Positions 32,765-33,115 of a DNA stretch of 33,115 nucleotides are shown piece by piece. The notes beneath the pieces are model-generated. The model was given only the letters and a program-made list of their open reading frames with translations. It was not told the origin of the DNA and did not search any database. Origin of the DNA: Terriglobales bacterium. Its GTDB lineage: Bacteria > Acidobacteriota > Terriglobia > Terriglobales > Acidobacteriaceae. Every line of letters begins with the position of its first letter. Position 1 is the first letter of the stretch. A program made the position numbers and the translations under genes. The stretch spans positions 1 through 33,115 of the forward strand of contig JAICWB010000003.1 in the NCBI GenBank assembly GCA_025935035.1, read 5' to 3'.

Positions 32765-33115
32765 ATGTCGATTGAAATAAAAAACGTGACCAAGAGTTAT
32801 CCTGCGCGGGAGAACAGCGACTCCGGCCGCTTGCTTGCGCTGGATGATGTCTCGCTGTCCGTCGCGAAGGGCGAATGGCTCTCCATCATGGGCCCTTCGG
32901 GCTCGGGGAAATCGACGCTGGTGAATTTGATCGGGTGTCTCGACCGCCAGGACAAGGGCGATTTGCTGATCGATGGGCAGAACCTGAAATCGCTGTCGGG
33001 AACCGAGCTGAATCGTTTTCGCGCGGAGAAGATAGGACTGATCTTCCAGCAGTTCCATCTGATCCCTTACCTCACCGCGGTTGAGAATGTCATGTTGGCG
33101 CAGTACTTCCACAGC
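32765..33115 (+). CDS. MacB/LolD-type ABC ATPase (3' end off the window)
   Basis: ATG 32765 opens a frame that runs to the window edge (117 codons). It shows Walker A GPSGSGKST, the nearby LIGCLDRQDKG stretch, and the Q-loop LIFQQFHLIPYLTAVENV, which is diagnostic of the MacB/LolD/FtsE subfamily that pairs with FtsX-like permeases. The signature, Walker B and H-loop lie beyond the edge. GGGAGAG precedes the ATG at long spacing. It begins nine bases after the second permease and should energise the permease pair. Further genes of the operon (P19/FetP-like or thioredoxin-like proteins) could lie downstream but are not visible. Confidence 0.93.
   Translation, partial: MSIEIKNVTKSYPARENSDSGRLLALDDVSLSVAKGEWLSIMGPSGSGKSTLVNLIGCLDRQDKGDLLIDGQNLKSLSGTELNRFRAEKIGLIFQQFHLIPYLTAVENVMLAQYFHS

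Noticed and set aside
30390-33115. MacAB-type macrolide efflux system
   Set aside because: The ATPase and permeases are MacB-like, but no MacA/TolC partner is present, the permeases are two separate genes, and the operon is led by an iron permease behind a Fur-like site.

Overview
The window looks like a chromosomal segment of an Acidobacteriota bacterium (Terriglobia, 'Candidatus Koribacter'-like). This is an inference, with no database search behind it. It rests on moderately high GC, many secreted proteins ending in A-Q after the signal peptide, an Asp-box protein of over 1,100 residues, an ASPM/SPD-2/Hydin-type domain on a glycoside hydrolase, a miaB-DUF151 pair, and short phrase-like repeats between genes. 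Coding density is high. No gap exceeds 300 bases; the longest are 16305-16477, 27180-27343, 28987-29127 and 21725-21851. I saw no tRNA, rRNA, CRISPR array, insertion sequence or phage gene.

Layout. 1-2090 (minus): a DMT/EamA transporter cut by the left edge, and enolase. 2205-2948 (plus): an exported glycine-zipper protein with a clear intrinsic terminator. 6281-3004 (minus): a probable operon of a small helical protein, MiaB, a DUF151 bifunctional nuclease and a secreted kelch protein. 6370-8461 (plus): an ArsR-type repressor and a SulP transporter, with an AT-rich inverted repeat lying on a good promoter. 10054-8480 (minus): a double-PAS histidine kinase. 15726-10161 (minus): a giant Asp-box protein and a GH44 glycoside hydrolase. 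15837-18098 (plus): a hotdog thioesterase and pdxS-pdxT (pyridoxal 5'-phosphate synthase). 18193-21724: a cytochrome c oxidase operon (ctaC-ctaD-ctaE) ending in a tiny exported CxxC protein. 21852-27179: uvrA followed by three tightly packed genes for exported proteins. 27344-28030: a zincin-like metalloprotein; 28986-28039 (minus): a GNAT acyltransferase. 29128-33115: an iron-uptake operon, running off the right edge.

The strongest candidate for an unusual system is the last operon. An Ftr1 iron permease is fused to a cysteine-rich DUF2318 domain. Two FtsX/MacB-type permeases and an ABC ATPase follow with almost no spacing. A Fur-box-like 7-1-7 palindrome overlaps the predicted transcription start. 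This matches, in fused form, the core of the Campylobacter cj1658-1663 / FetMP-Fls type iron loci, but no P19/FetP gene is visible here.

Other points worth attention: ctaD has Ala where the D-channel Asp belongs; PdxS carries a Cys/His-rich insertion shaped like a CCHC knuckle; the metalloprotein appears to be an internal duplication with a dead first half; and three intergenic arrays share a 7-bp period. Several start codons were moved from the longest frame on Shine-Dalgarno or overlap evidence. Four genes have GTG starts with varying ribosome-site support, and one partial gene may start with TTG.
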